From: Ahaetulla prasina
Lineage: Eukaryota; Chordata; Lepidosauria; Squamata; Colubridae
DNA length: 64,000 bases
Assembly (NCBI RefSeq): GCF_028640845.1
Contig: NC_080546.1
Span: 68,415,205 to 68,479,204, forward strand
Direction of reading: 5' to 3'
A program made the position numbers and the translations under genes. The notes beneath the pieces are model-generated. The model searched no databases and was not told where the DNA came from. It saw only the letters and a program-made list of their open reading frames with translations. Below, piece after piece: positions 54,697 through 64,000 of the stretch; the stretch's first letter is position 1; each line of letters begins with the position of its first letter.

Positions 54697-54896
54697 AATA
54701 TAATATAATATAATATAATATAATATAATATAATATAATATAATATAATATAATATAATATAATATAATATAATATAATATATATAATATAATATAATAT
54801 AATATAATATAATATAATATAATATAATATAATATAATATAATATAATATAATATAATATAATATAATATAATATAATATAATATAATATAATATA
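54697..54896 (-). repeat. AATAT pentanucleotide array
   Basis: About 200 bp of perfect AATAT repeats on the plus strand with a single slip near 54,780. It abuts the CR1 3' end, so it is an expanded CR1 3' tail. Confidence 0.95.
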
Positions 54897-55562
54897 ACAA
54901 CAGAGTTGGAAGAGACCTTGGAGGCCTTCTAGTCCAACCCCCTCCCCAGGCAGGAAACCCTACACCATCTCAGTCAGATGGTTATCCAACATTTTCTTAA
55001 AAATTTCCAGTGTTGGAGCATTCACAACTTCTGCAGGCAAGTCGTTCCATTTATTAATCGTCAGGAAATTTCTCCCTAGTTCTAAGTTGCTTCTTTCCTT
55101 GATCAGTTTCCACCCATTGCTTCTTGTTCTACCCTCAGGTGCTTTGGAGAACAGCCCGACTCCCTCTTCTTTGTGGCTACCCCTGAGATATTGGAACACT
55201 GCTATCATGTCTCCCCTAGTCCTTCTTTTTATTAAACTAGACATACCGAGTTCCTGCAATCATTCTTCATATGTTTTAGCCTCCAGTCCCCTAATCATCT
55301 TTGTTGCTCTTCTCTGAACTCTTTCTAGAGTCTCAACATCTTTTTTACATCGTGGAGACCAAAACTGGATGCAATATTTCAAGTGTGGCCTTACCAAGGC
55401 ATTATAAAGTGGCACTAACACTTCACGTGATCTTGATTCTATCCCTCTTTTTATGCAGCCCAGAACTGTATTGGCTTTTTTAGCAGCTGCTGCACACTGC
55501 TGGCTCATATCTAAATGGTTATCCACTAGGACTCCAAGATCCCTCTCACAGGTACACAGGTA
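54697..55562 (-). mobile_element. CR1 LINE 3' fragment with microsatellite tail
   Basis: Minus-strand frames 55526-55260 ([43 protein letters not shown]) and 55259-54960 (RRTRGDMIAVFQYLRG, NKWNDLPAEVVNAPTLEIFK) are the CR1 RT C-terminus, followed by the CR1 3' UTR (complement of GTTGGAAGAGACCTTGGAGG) and the AATAT array. 5' truncated within the thumb; one frameshift at 55,260. Inserted in the ERV RT. Confidence 0.9.
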
Positions 55563-55636
55563 GAACAGGAGGTTAAATATTTGGGGTATGGCATCTCTGA
55601 GGGATAGTGGAGTTTGTTAGACCCAAGTAGAGAAGC

Positions 55637-56150
55637 TGTCAGGTATGCTTCCTTTCAATACTCAAGAAAGAAAAACCCCAACTCCATTGTTTGTAGAGAA
55701 AGGTACTTTTACTGAGTATGAACTGAATGCAACAAAGTGAAAGCAAGCTCTGAGGTAATAGGCATGGATTACACATAGAAGAATTAAGCATCAAGCCCTC
55801 CCCCCGGTAGTCCAGTCACTCTTGTCCAATCCACGTTCATCTCAGGTGGCACGTGGGGTGCATCTTCAGATGGTTTCATCCCTCTGATATGCCTGGACCA
55901 TTAGCTGTGAGTGTTATCAGCCCGCCTTCTAACTACTGAATACATTTGAACAAAATCATTCACTTTATGTTTCATTTCTGATACAAGTTCCATTTCTCCT
56001 TCAGCAGTCAGTCTCTCTCCCCCCTATAACTATGACAGCTGTAGCAAGCTAGACCTTAATAAGGGAAATATTACCCACCATAATAGAACAGCAATAAAGA
56101 AATTAACTCTTAGCAATAAAGCAATGAACTGGAGTGAGCGGAGGCTGACA
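55637..56150 (-). repeat. G6 3' LTR
   Basis: 514 bp, TGTCAG...CTGACA on the plus strand. Terminal motifs are like the G7 LTR (GGAGGCTGACATTCGG at the internal junction in both) but the interior differs, so it is a separate LTR family. The adjoining minus-strand GTAGGAGAGCCGAA is the polypurine-type tract. Confidence 0.85.
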
Positions 56151-57363
56151 TTCGGCTCTCCTACAGAAAGGTCATTAGTCCTAGAAAAGGAAATCACAGG
56201 TTAGACAGGGTTTATGAGGATATTTTTTATAGAATAATTTTAGTTTCTTAGGAGCCCGTACGTCTTCCTTATTGACACATTCAGCCTGCCCTAATGGGAA
56301 ATGTTTCCAAGCCACAAGGTACTACACTTTACCCTTATGTTTTCTAGAGTCTAAGATCTCTTTAACTTCAAAATGTTGCTCTCTTTCAATAAGGATTGGC
56401 ATGGGTGGAGAGGGGAGTTCTGTGCAGAGGGAGGAGATATGTTTGGGTTTTAGTAAGCTCACGTGAAATACAGGGTGGATCCTCCGCAAAGTTTTTGGTA
56501 ATTCCAATTGTACAGTGACTGGGTTAATTAAATGGGGAAGGGTCCCACATACTTAGGCCCAAGTTTCTTAGACTTCTGGGTAGTTTGTAAGTACTTGCTA
56601 GATAAAAACACTTTATGTCCTACTTGGTAGTCCTTCGCAGGATCTCTTTTCTTTTCTGCATGTTTCTTATGCAATTGGTGCGCCTCTAAAGCCTTGCATG
56701 TTACTTCCCAAGTACTTCGTACTTGATTGACCCAATCAGCCAAAGACATGGTGGTTTGTCTCCAGGTAGCTCCAGGATTGGTACAAAGTCTTGCCCAGAA
56801 GCAACTTTGAAAGTAGTGAATCCCGTACTGCTATGAATAGAGTTTTTATAGGCAACCTCTGCGAAAGGCAGCAAGTCCGCCCAGTTGTCTTGTTGATAAT
56901 TTATGTAACACCTAAGATACTGTTCCAGAACCAAATTAGTTCTTTCACAAGCCCCATTAGTTTGAGGATGATGGGAGGAGCTTAATCCTTCGGCGGAGCC
57001 TAGTAGTTTCAGGAATTTCTTCCAAAATTGGGAGGTGAACTGGACACCTCGGTCAGAGATTATTCGCTCGAGGACCCCATGTAGTCTATAGATATGTTGG
57101 ACAAATAGTTTAGCTAATGTTTTGGCTGAGGGAATTTTGGGGCAGGGAATAAAGTGAACTTGTTTGGAGAACAAATCAGTAACCACCCAAATCATGGTGT
57201 TCCCCCCACTCTCGGGTAATTCCACAATGAAATCCATGGATATTTTTCTCCATGGAGCTCCGGGTCTGGCAACACTTTGCAACAACCCTGGTGGTTCTTT
57301 GATGCTGCATACATGGGGCAACTTGCTATGTAGGACTCTATGACTTTTTTTAGAACAGGCCAC
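56151..57363 (-). pseudogene. G6 integrase core and chromodomain
   Basis: 57363-56701: ISMDFIVELPESGGNT (first catalytic aspartate), ERIISDRGVQFTSQFW (second aspartate), SSHHPQTNGACERTN (glutamate) all present, then QDNWADLLPFAEVAYKN. 56749-56528: C-terminal fold GHKVFLSSKYLQTTQKSKK. 56507-56322: IHPVFHVSLLK, HFEVKEILDSRKH (chromodomain start), then frameshift. The DDE triad is intact over 220 open codons, one of the better-kept enzymes in the window, though the whole protein is broken. Confidence 0.82.
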
Positions 57364-57960
57364 CAGAATAGTCTTTTTAGCAGATGCAGTGTTTTCACAA
57401 ATCCGAAATGTCCAGCCACCTTGGCATCATGGCAGCATTGCAAATTCGTTCCCCTTAGGTTGGCAGGGACATACAGCTTGGCCCCACCCAAGCGAGGCTG
57501 TCTTGGATGGTGCATTCATTTGAGTGGGCTAAAAACCAAGCATCAGTTTTCAGCGCTTCTTTTAACAGTTTGGTTAGATTGCCAGGTAGGGCCGAATCTG
57601 CTTTTACTTGGCTTCAGGTGACCGCTGGGGCCACTAGATGCTGCGCAGGAACAATGGAGTGAATCACCTCTGTGTGAGCACTATTGTATTGGGGTAATCT
57701 TGAAAGAGCATCCACCAAAAAATTCTTCCCTCCCGGAATGTAATGTAAGAAAAAATTAAAAGGATTAAAGTGTTGGACCCAGCGGGCTTGTTTTGGTGAC
57801 AGTTTCCAGGGTGTCTTCAGGGCTTCTAAGTTTTTGTGATCAGTCCACACCTCAAAAGGATGCTTAGCCCCTTCCAGAAATCGCCTCTATGTTAAGAGGG
57901 CCCAGTGAACAGCAAACGCCTCCTTTTCCCATATGGCCCATCGTCTTTCAGTGTCCGACA
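57364..57960 (-). pseudogene. G6 RNase H and integrase zinc region
   Basis: 57850-57614: EVWTDHKNLEALKTPW and YIPGGKNFLVDALSRLPQ (RNase H end). 57515-57192: AKLYVPANLRGTNLQ, CHDAKVAGHFGFVKTLHLLKR ... SCPMC, the HHCC zinc-binding region, with a stop-separated linker. The RNase H N-terminal part lies at 58,107-57,892 in another frame (QADASDVAVRAVLLQ, catalytic aspartate). Confidence 0.75.
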
Positions 57961-58526
57961 ATTTTCAAGAGGTATATGCGCAAGGTTGAAGTTTCCCTTT
58001 GGCATTTGCTTGAAGTAGGACCGCCCTGACAGCAACATCACTTGCATCCGCCTGAATGACAAATAGGGCATCCATGTCCGGGTGTTTAAGGACCGGTTCA
58101 GCAGCAAACAGTCGTTTCAGCTTTTCAAAAGCTGCTTGAAATTCCATAGTCCATTCAAGAGGCCGGGACAATTTTGGTTTCACTTCCCCCTTCATTTTCA
58201 AGAGATTTGTAATCGGTAAAGCAATCTTTGCAAATGATGGAATTTATTGTCAGTAGAAATTTGCAAACCCCAAAAAACTCTGTTTGCGGGTGCATGGAGG
58301 TGCCCATTCCAGTACCACCTGAACCTTCTCAATATCCATTTCTAGCCGGTCCGGTGATATGCGATATCCCAAATAGTCAATTTTGGTCTGGTGGAAATCA
58401 CATTTGGACAATTTAGCATACAACTCAGCATCCATAAGTTTTTTGAGGACTGCTCTTACTAAATTCACGTGTTCATTCATGGTCTCCGTGTAAATGAGAA
58501 TGTCATTGAGGTAGACCAGAACCCCG

Positions 58527-59189
58527 TGAGAAATGGAACTATTCATGTACAGATTAGGGCTGGAGTAACGCCATATTGTATTCCTATAACCTTGATTAAT
58601 CTGTACCAAGTTAGCAGTCTATGTAACATGATTATGAGGGGGGCAGTTTATGTAACAACTGTTCTGTGGAAATACACTGGACAAATATGTTTGTATCTTT
58701 TAATCACGCAAAGCATTGTTCTTGTAAATGAGAGTTCCCGTAAAAGGCAGCGATGTCATTAAGAAGTTTCCCGAAAATGAGATTTCATTAAGGGGAAGTA
58801 TGGAAGATGAGGGACTTTCCAGAGGAAGAAGGGGGACTTTCCAGAGGAAGAAGACACAGCTGTATAAGCCAAAATTGTTATGTAATGTGTGAAAAACAAT
58901 GATGGGGCACTGTGATTGCCATGTTGCGTGTCTAAAAATGTATTTAAACCATGTATTCGAAGCTGTCGGATGTTCTCTCCCATTGCGGGAGAACCCTTTT
59001 GCAAAAGCTTTTTACATACATACATACATGGATACATATCTATATATCTATATCTATATCTATATCTATATCTATTGTATAAATATGTTTCTTTTATTTA
59101 TATATGTTTTGCCTAAATAAATCTGTTGTACACTTGCTCATGTTTTTCGTTGCTTTTTATGGGATTTTACCCTTAGTCTGTTTCTGACA
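58527..59189 (+). mobile_element. Solo ERV-type LTR with duplicated NF-kappaB-like sites
   Basis: About 663 bp breaking G6 RT; starts TGAGAAATGG and ends TTTCTGACA. ACCCC lies at 58521-58525 and 59190-59194, a probable duplication with one extra base on the left. Two exact GGGACTTTCC decamers (58811-58820, 58833-58842) sit in a 22-bp direct repeat. TGTATAAG (58,860) or GTATTTAAA (58,927) could be the TATA element, and AATAAA lies at 59,115-59,120 near the end. A TATC simple repeat lies at about 59,040-59,075. No coding function. Confidence 0.68.
58811..58852 (+). promoter_or_regulatory. Paired NF-kappaB-consensus sites
   Basis: GGGACTTTCC twice, start to start 22 bp, each followed by AGAGGAAGAAG (an ETS-like GGAA core). 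This decamer equals the classical kappaB enhancer sequence used by many viral LTRs. About 50 and 95-115 bp downstream are TATA-like strings. Binding is inferred from sequence identity to the consensus only. Confidence 0.6.
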
Positions 59190-59342
59190 ACCCCTTTGAA
59201 CAGGTGCTCATGGAGAACTTCGTTGATCAGCTGCATGAAAACTGCGGGGGGCCCTTGAAAACTGAAAGAGAGCACTTGGAATTGGAAACAGCCCAGGGGA
59301 CAGTTGAAAGCAGTTTTCCACTCATCTCCTTCTTTAATGCAC

Positions 59343-59821
59343 TGTCAGCCTCCACTCCAATCTTCATATCTCTTTGTACTCCTTATATTCACTTGTTAGA
59401 TAGCATAGGATTTATTTCTAATGTAAATAGCTCTTGGATTCAAGTTAAGTGGAGAGGGCCCTTTAAGAGTGTCGATCTGACATAATTAAGGGGGGAGGGG
59501 AGATTAATGTTTTGAATTCAACAGGAATGTTTGAGTGCGAACTCTAACGGACATTGCATTCCTGATATGATTGACAACCAGAGACCTGCGGAAGAAGATT
59601 ACCACAGGACCCCGGGAAGGAGCTGGCATTGGACCAGACCTGATGACCTCTTGGGGAAGAGGAGGGAGAAATAGGGGGGATATAGATTGTTAGCCATATT
59701 TTGTCTCAGATTCAACTTAATACTGCTGCAATCAAGATGTACCTAGTAAAAGTACTTTTCTTTATTTTCAAATGAAGTCAAGGTGTATTCTTTCCTAGAT
59801 ATAATCAGAGGCAGCCTGACA
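59343..59821 (+). mobile_element. Solo chromovirus LTR, near-perfect TSD
   Basis: 479 bp, TGTCAGCCTCC...GGCAGCCTGACA, same family as 18277-18767 and the G7 LTR. Flanks TGCAC (59338-59342) and TGCGC (59822-59826) match at 4 of 5 bases. Removing it joins the G6 RT sequence (CTTTAATGC | GCACTCTATAGT). Polyadenylation signal region as in the other copies is degenerate. Confidence 0.88.
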
Positions 59822-61228
59822 TGCGCACTCTATAGTAAGCCTATTGCAAGTCCAGTTTAGTAAAAATCTTCCCTTTCGACAGATGAGCTAACATGTCTTT
59901 CATGAGTGGTAGTGGGTAAACATTCTCTATGCATATGGCATTCAGGTTTTTGTAATCCACAACCAAGCAGAATGACCCATCTTTCTTCTCTCTAAACATC
60001 ATGTAGCCAGTTGGATGAAACCGCGCTTTAGGTTTTTATCAATGAAGTTCCGTAGCTCCTCCAGTTCTCGGGGGGTCATGGGGTAGGATTTGGGCTTTGG
60101 AAGCTTTACCCCTGGAAGGATTTCTATGCTACAGTCCATAGACCTATGGGGAGGTAGCGCGTCAGAGGCCTTTTCACCAAACACCTCCCATAGGTCCCAA
60201 TATTCTTTAGGAATACTTTCCTCTCCTGCCAAGTGGTCTGACACAGCCACCACCACTTTGCCTGGTGGGTTGGCCCCACAGCCAAGGGCCTCCCTCTCTA
60301 TCCTGTGCAGTTTAGAGCAAAAGCGCAGCACGCCTGTCGTCCAATTTATCTGCGGGTTCCATTTCTGTAGCCATGGCAACCCTAGCAGGAGGGGTTGGTC
60401 CATGCCCGGGGCCACGATAAAACTCATGGTCTCTTGGTGATCACCTATGTCCATTTCTATTGGCTCAGTCATGAAGTGTGTGGGCCCTCCCCCTGCTACT
60501 GACCCGTCTAACTGGCAAAATGCGATGGGTCTGCTCAAGGTTTTTAGTCTTAGGCCCAACTTTTCCACGATCTCGGGGCTAATAACACATCTAGTGTACC
60601 CCGAATCCAGAAGGGCTAGCATCTTCCCATGGACCCCAGTAGAAGGGACTTGTAGTTCCACTAGGATGGTCAGGGATCCTCCCTTCCAACTTACCAGGAG
60701 GTCCTCGTCTGAATCAGTTCCAGATCTGCTGTCATCGGAGTGAGTCAGAGTTCCCAACTCCCCTTGGTTTGGGGGGGCAAACTCGATGACATCTGCTCCT
60801 TTCAGAGCGACCTTGCGAGACTTGGCGGACGGTTTGTCAGCTCTCTTCCCACCACCAGAGGTCGCCTTGGAGGCAGGCTTTGTGACACAATCAGCAGCCC
60901 GGTGACCCTCTTTTCTACATCTGACACACGCCCTGGGCTTCGGCTTTGAGCTGGCGGGTCCCCCTGTGCCTTTCGGAGTTCCCTTGTAGGACAAGGAAAG
61001 GGCCTTGCTCCAAGTGCGACCCCCATGGATGTGATCTCTAGCCAGATCAATCTCCACATCCGTGGCCAGCACATACCAACCCTGCAGGTCGTGCAGGGCC
61101 CCATGCGAACAGCAGTCCTTATAGACATCTTCATTGAGGCCATCCTTGTAGTTTCCCAACAGAGCTATTTCTGATGAACCTCTCATGTAAGGCACTAGCT
61201 TGTGAAATTCCTGGGTGTATTCTGCCAC
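59822..61228 (-). pseudogene. G6 gag, protease and RT entry, 409-codon open frame
   Basis: Minus-strand frame 61,228-59,999. In order: gag capsid end (EYTQEFHKLVPYMRG), zinc knuckle CVRCRKEGHRAADC (CX2CX4HX4C), basic linker, protease LLDSGYTRCVIS (catalytic D-S-G) to LLLGLPWLQKWNP, then DLWEVFGEKASDALPPHRS and EILPGVKLPKPKSYPM, and the RT entry LKRGFIQLAT. Gag and pol read as one frame here. RT continues in shifted frames to 59,822 (MFREKKDGSFCLVVDYKNLN-type block). Confidence 0.85.
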
Positions 61229-61750
61229 TAGAGGAACTTCATCCAGATCCTGGCCCTGCAGTCTGCCAGGGGGTCCTCAAAACGTGCTCTGAGGACTGCC
61301 ATAAACTGGTCATAATTTCTTAACAATGGGGAATTTTCATTGTGGAAGGTCACCATCCAATCAGATGCTACCCCTTCAAAAGTTCTGGTCACACATCTCA
61401 CACGGGCCGTGTCAGAAAGAAAATCTTCTCCACCATCTTGCATGTGGTTCCATACTTGAGCTAGGAAGCACCCAAGCCCTTTGGGATCCCCACCAAATAT
61501 TTTCCAGGCAGTGGAGGAATTTTAGGCTTTTTCTGCCTTCGTGGCAATGCCTGCCCAGCAGGGGGGGGTCCCTGGCCCACAGTGGATGCTAGGGTCCCTG
61601 GGGTCTGGGTTATATCTTCCCAGCCTCCAGCCGTCTCTCCCAAACGAATAGCTGCTTCAGCTACCCCCTGGCCATGCTCATCTCCTCCCCTTCCAGAGAA
61701 TCCCTGAGCAGGCAATTCATACCTTTCATGAGCCCTTCAACTCTCAGAGG
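61229..61750 (-). pseudogene. G6 gag N-terminal region
   Basis: 61,443-61,228 reads RCVTRTFEGVASDWMVTF, NYDQFMAVLRARFEDP, the conserved chromovirus gag core; 61,715-61,461 reads KKPKIPPLPGKYLVGIPKGLG, the proline/basic leader before it. They are in different frames (break at about 61,450). The presumed start codon region near 61,730 encodes MKGMNCLLRDS-like sequence; the start is not certain. Confidence 0.7.
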
Positions 61751-61969
61751 CTTCTCTCAGCACCAGCACCACTTGGGCAATTAGGAGGTCTTTCTTCTGT
61801 TCCTCCTGCCAGGTGAGGGTCCCTCCTCAGCGTCTGATCATTGTCACTCCAGGGGGGGCTTCCTCCGGCTCTGGCAGCCTCCCTACATCCACTGAGCACC
61901 TGGGCCTCTCCAGTTTTCCTTCAAGCTGTAATTTAGCCAGCTGCTCCGAAGCATCCCAGCCAAGCTGTG
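61751..61969 (-). other. G6 leader up to the G7 insertion
   Basis: Minus-strand, proline/glutamine-rich sequence in several frames (GAG-leader-like, LNYSLKENWRGPG), without a long ORF. It is the 5' region of G6 gag or its leader, cut by the G7 LTR at 61,970 (5-bp flank CTGTG). Confidence 0.5.
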
Positions 61970-62475
61970 TGTCAAGCTGCCTCTGATTATATTAGGAAAG
62001 AATACACCTTGACTTCATTTGTAAATAAAGAAAAGTACTTTTACTAAATACATCTGGACTACAGCTGTTCAAAGTTGGATCTGAGACAGAATATGGTTAA
62101 CATCCCATATCCCCTCATTAGTCCCTCCTTCCCACAAAAGGTCAGGCAGGCCTGGTCCAATGCCAGCTCCTTCTCGCCCCCCGTGGTAATCTTTTTCTGA
62201 AGGTCTCCGGCAGTTTCTTATCTCAGGAATGCAGGGTACATTGGAAAGCCCACGCGTCTACTGTTTATGCTGATTCAAACATTTGCTGCCCCCTCCCCTC
62301 CTTTTATGTCAGACGACACTCTTAAAGGGCCCTCTTCTGTTAATCTGAATAGGATAGTATACATCTTAGGTTCATGGCTATTTTACATTAACATACTGAC
62401 ATTGCAATCTAACTACTGAATACAAATTGCACACATATAACACAAATAGAGTGAAACTTGGAGGGGAGGCTGACA
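61970..62475 (-). repeat. G7 3' LTR
   Basis: 506 bp, minus-strand start TGTCAGCCTCCCC and end GCAGCTTGACA. It shares GGGCCC(T)TTAAGAG, TGGCATTGGACCAG and CTGCCTCTGATTATATTAGG (plus strand) with the solo LTRs. The adjoining minus-strand GCAGGAGGGCCGAA is the polypurine tract. Confidence 0.9.
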
Positions 62476-62801
62476 TTCGGCCCTCCTGCAACAAGGACAT
62501 TAGTCCTGGAAAAGAAAAAGAAAAGTTAGGGTTTGTTAGGATATTTTTTATAGAATTGTGCTATCTTGTCTGGAGCACGAACATCTTCCTTGTTCATCCA
62601 TTCAGCCTGGGACAAAGGGAAATGCTTCCAAGCAATAAGATATTGGATCTTATTTCTATGTTTTCTGGAATCTAAGATTTCTTTTACTTCAAAATGTTAT
62701 TTGCCTTCTATGAGAATTGGTGTAGGAGGTGGTGTATGGTTAGCACGGAATGGAGATGTGTGTTCTGGTTTTAGTAGGCTAACATGGAAAACGGGGTGAA
62801 T
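62476..62801 (-). pseudogene. G7 chromodomain
   Basis: Minus-strand frame with HFEVKEILDSRKHRNKIQYL and IAWKHFPLSQAEWMNK, the chromodomain with its aromatic residues (F, Y/W, W). A TAA precedes HFEV (complement of about 62,700). Near 62,801 the frame joins the integrase tail at the IHPVFHVSL block with a one-base disturbance. It would direct integration toward methylated histone tails by family analogy. Confidence 0.75.
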
Positions 62802-64000
62802 TCATCTCAGAGTTTTTGGCAATTCTAGTTGAACCGTTACTGGGTTTATGATTTTTACTATCGGGAAAGGTCCCACATATTTAGGTCCAAGTTTTTTAGA
62901 TTTTTGAGTGGTTTGTAAATATTTGGTGGAGAGATAAATCTTATCTCCGACTTTGTACTTGTTCTCTGGAGATCTTTTTTTATCAGCTTGTTTTTTGTGT
63001 GCACGGTGGGCGTCATCAATCGCTTTGCGAGTCATCTTCCATGTACTTTGTATTTGATCTATCCATTCTGATAACAATGAAATCATGATTTTTTCCTTTG
63101 GAAGTTCTGAGATGGGAACAAAGTCTTGACCAGAAGCTATTTTAAAAGGAGTGAATCCTGTGCTATTATGAATTGAATTATTGTAGGCTACTTCCGCAAA
63201 AGGTAGTAAGTCCGCCCAATTGTCTTGTTGATGATTTATGTAACATCGCAGATATTGTTCTAGTACTGCATTCAAGCATTCACAACTTCCATTAGTCTGG
63301 GATGATGGGAGGAGCTTAATCCTTGGTGGAGCCTATCAGCTGCAAAAACTCTTTCCAAAATTGAGAAGTAAATTGAACTCCTCGATCCGAGATTATGCAT
63401 TTTGGAACTCCGTGAAGTCTGTAAATGTGTTGTACAAACAATTTTGCCAAAGTTTTTGAAGAAGGTATTTTGGAACATGGGATGAAGTGGACTTGTTTGG
63501 AGAACAGGTCTGTAACTACCCAGATTACTGTATTGCCTGCACTTTCAGGTAGCTCCACTATGAAATCCATGGATATTTCCTTCCAGGGGGCTCCTGGCCG
63601 GGCTACTGTTTGAAGCAATCCAGGAGGCTTTCCTGGTGGCCTTTTAGATGATGCGCAAATTGGGCAACTTGCTATATAAGATTGAATGTCCTTTTTAAGT
63701 CCTGGCCACCAAAATTGTCTTTTAAGAAGGTGTAAGGTTTTCACAAACCCAAAATGCCCCGCCATTTTAGCATCATGGCATTGTTGTAGTATGGTCTCTC
63801 TAAGTGATGCAGGAACATATAGTTTTGCTCCAATCCAAGCTAGTTCATCACGGAGCGTGCATTCGTGTGAATGAGTTAAGAACCGGTCATCCGTGTTCAG
63901 AGCCTCTTTGGACGATTAAGTTAATTCATCTGGTAGTGATGTTTCGGTTTTGGTATGGCCTCAGGTTACAGCTGGAGCTGCTAATTGTTGAATGGGGAGT
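62802..64000 (-). pseudogene. G7 integrase, nearly complete
   Basis: 63,765-63,316: AGHFGFVKTLHLLKR with SCPIC (zinc region; the HDAK histidine lies just upstream in the same frame), ISMDFIVELPESAGNT (D1), CIISDRGVQFTSQFWKEF (D2). A frameshift at about 63,320 precedes SSHHPQTNG (E region). 63,275-62,802: CYINHQQDNWADLLPFAEVA, then GDKIYLSTKYLQTTQKSKK and VQLELPKTLR. All three catalytic blocks are present across two frames. Upstream (63,770-64,000) reads ERTRLAGIGAKLYVPAS-type sequence. Confidence 0.8.

Larger units (their letters stand above)
54481..55636 (+). pseudogene. Gamma-like ERV reverse transcriptase remnant
   Basis: Two pieces of one RT: 54,580-54,696 reads DLLLGAD then CIEETILFLNWLATCGYKVS and KTKVQI; after a CR1 insertion (54697-55562) 55,563-55,636 reads [13 protein letters not shown], a stop, and LLDPSREA. 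The DLLL...C..GT..LL..L...GY..S..K.Q...Q.V.YLGY order is the gammaretroviral RT palm-thumb pattern. G6 cuts it at 55,637. Likely the same provirus as the gag at 51.3-51.9 kb, in the same orientation. Confidence 0.62.
57961..59342 (-). pseudogene. G6 reverse transcriptase, split by a solo LTR
   Basis: Right piece (59190-59342): HEHLFKGV and FNCPLGCFQFQV-like sequence. Left piece (58609-57965): GVLVYLNDILIYTE, where the family active site reads YLDDIL, so the first aspartate is asparagine; then KCDFHQTKIDYLGYRISPD, KVQVVLEWAPP and FLGFANFY. The LTR at 58527-59189 separates them between FKG and VLV. The remainder of RT is at 59,822-61,000. Confidence 0.75.
55637..61969 (-). mobile_element. G6: Ty3/Gypsy chromovirus, 5' LTR not in its expected place
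   Basis: 3' LTR (55637-56150) and then, on the minus strand going right, chromodomain, integrase, RNase H, RT, protease and gag to about 61,750, with leader sequence to 61,969. G7 starts at 61,970 with a different LTR family, so the 5' end of G6 lies beyond the window or is lost. Two solo LTRs sit in its RT (58527-59189 and 59343-59821). It entered the ERV RT at 55,636. Confidence 0.87.
61970..64000 (-). mobile_element. G7: chromovirus running off the window end
   Basis: 3' LTR 61970-62475, then chromodomain, integrase C-terminus, core and zinc region on the minus strand to the window edge, in uninterrupted order. Integrase is very similar to G6. The LTR family is that of the two solo LTRs. 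The 5' LTR and TSD would be to the right of the window. Confidence 0.88.

Noticed and set aside
54664..54900. Frame with an ILYYI repeat protein
   Set aside because: It is the AATAT array read in one frame.

Overview
The window is eukaryotic, repeat-saturated DNA. The element mix points to a squamate reptile, most likely a snake: L1, L2-like, CR1 and Rex1-like LINEs, a tRNA SINE carrying an L2-type tail, hAT MITEs, Ty3/Gypsy chromoviruses, a mag-type Gypsy, degraded gamma-like ERV pieces and long AAT or AATAT microsatellites. The species call is an inference from these families. I found no convincing host gene. The only stretches I could not assign to a repeat are about 16.4-17.45 kb, which holds one unexplained 80-codon ORF, and 19.23-19.55 kb.

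Layout. 1-1.7 kb: 3' part of one L1 (L1-1). 1.7-15.9 kb: a second L1 (L1-2) split by a Rex1-like LINE, a 135-bp hAT MITE, a chromovirus (G1) that itself holds two L2 copies, and a solo LTR. 15.9-19.2 kb: an LTR-like block, AT-rich DNA, and an L2 holding a solo LTR. 19.55-21.3 kb: a CR1 endonuclease fragment, carrying a hAT element with perfect 8-bp target duplications, followed by an inverted CR1 segment. 21.3-42.7 kb: one L1 (L1-3) that acts as a nested stack. It contains L1-4, which contains L1-5, and it also contains a non-coding retroposon with internal tandem repeats, which contains a full-length L2 (itself holding a tRNA SINE) and a complete mag-type Gypsy (G2). 42.7-51.3 kb: Gypsy fragments in conflicting orientations around another L1 (L1-6) that hosts an L2. 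51.3-64 kb: a gamma-like ERV (gag, then pol) broken up by two near-identical L2 copies, a CR1 with a 200-bp AATAT tail, and chromovirus G6, which holds two solo LTRs. A second chromovirus (G7) begins at 61,970 and runs off the window end.

The elements do not act together as a pathway; what links them is insertion order. Target-site duplications read directly from the sequence fix many layers: GATCAAAG (hAT), CATTG, CTGTA and ATTAA (LTR elements), CTATA and TAAGG (L2), AGAGAAGAGACAATT, AAAAAAGCAAAA and AAGAATTCCAAT (L1-machinery insertions). Nearly every coding region is broken by frameshifts, stops or deletions. The most open frames are the Rex1 reverse transcriptase (390 codons), the L2-2 ORF (687 plus 425 codons, one frameshift) and the G6 gag-protease-RT frame (409 codons).

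Most notable: (1) the approximately 1.67-kb non-coding retroposon with repeated roughly 230-420 bp units; (2) L1-5, with intact 5' UTR and nearly intact ORF1 but a gutted ORF2; (3) a G-rich, quadruplex-capable tract in the L1 3' UTR; (4) a solo LTR with two exact NF-kappaB-type decamers; (5) a pair of L2 3' ends differing at only a few sites over about 615 bp.
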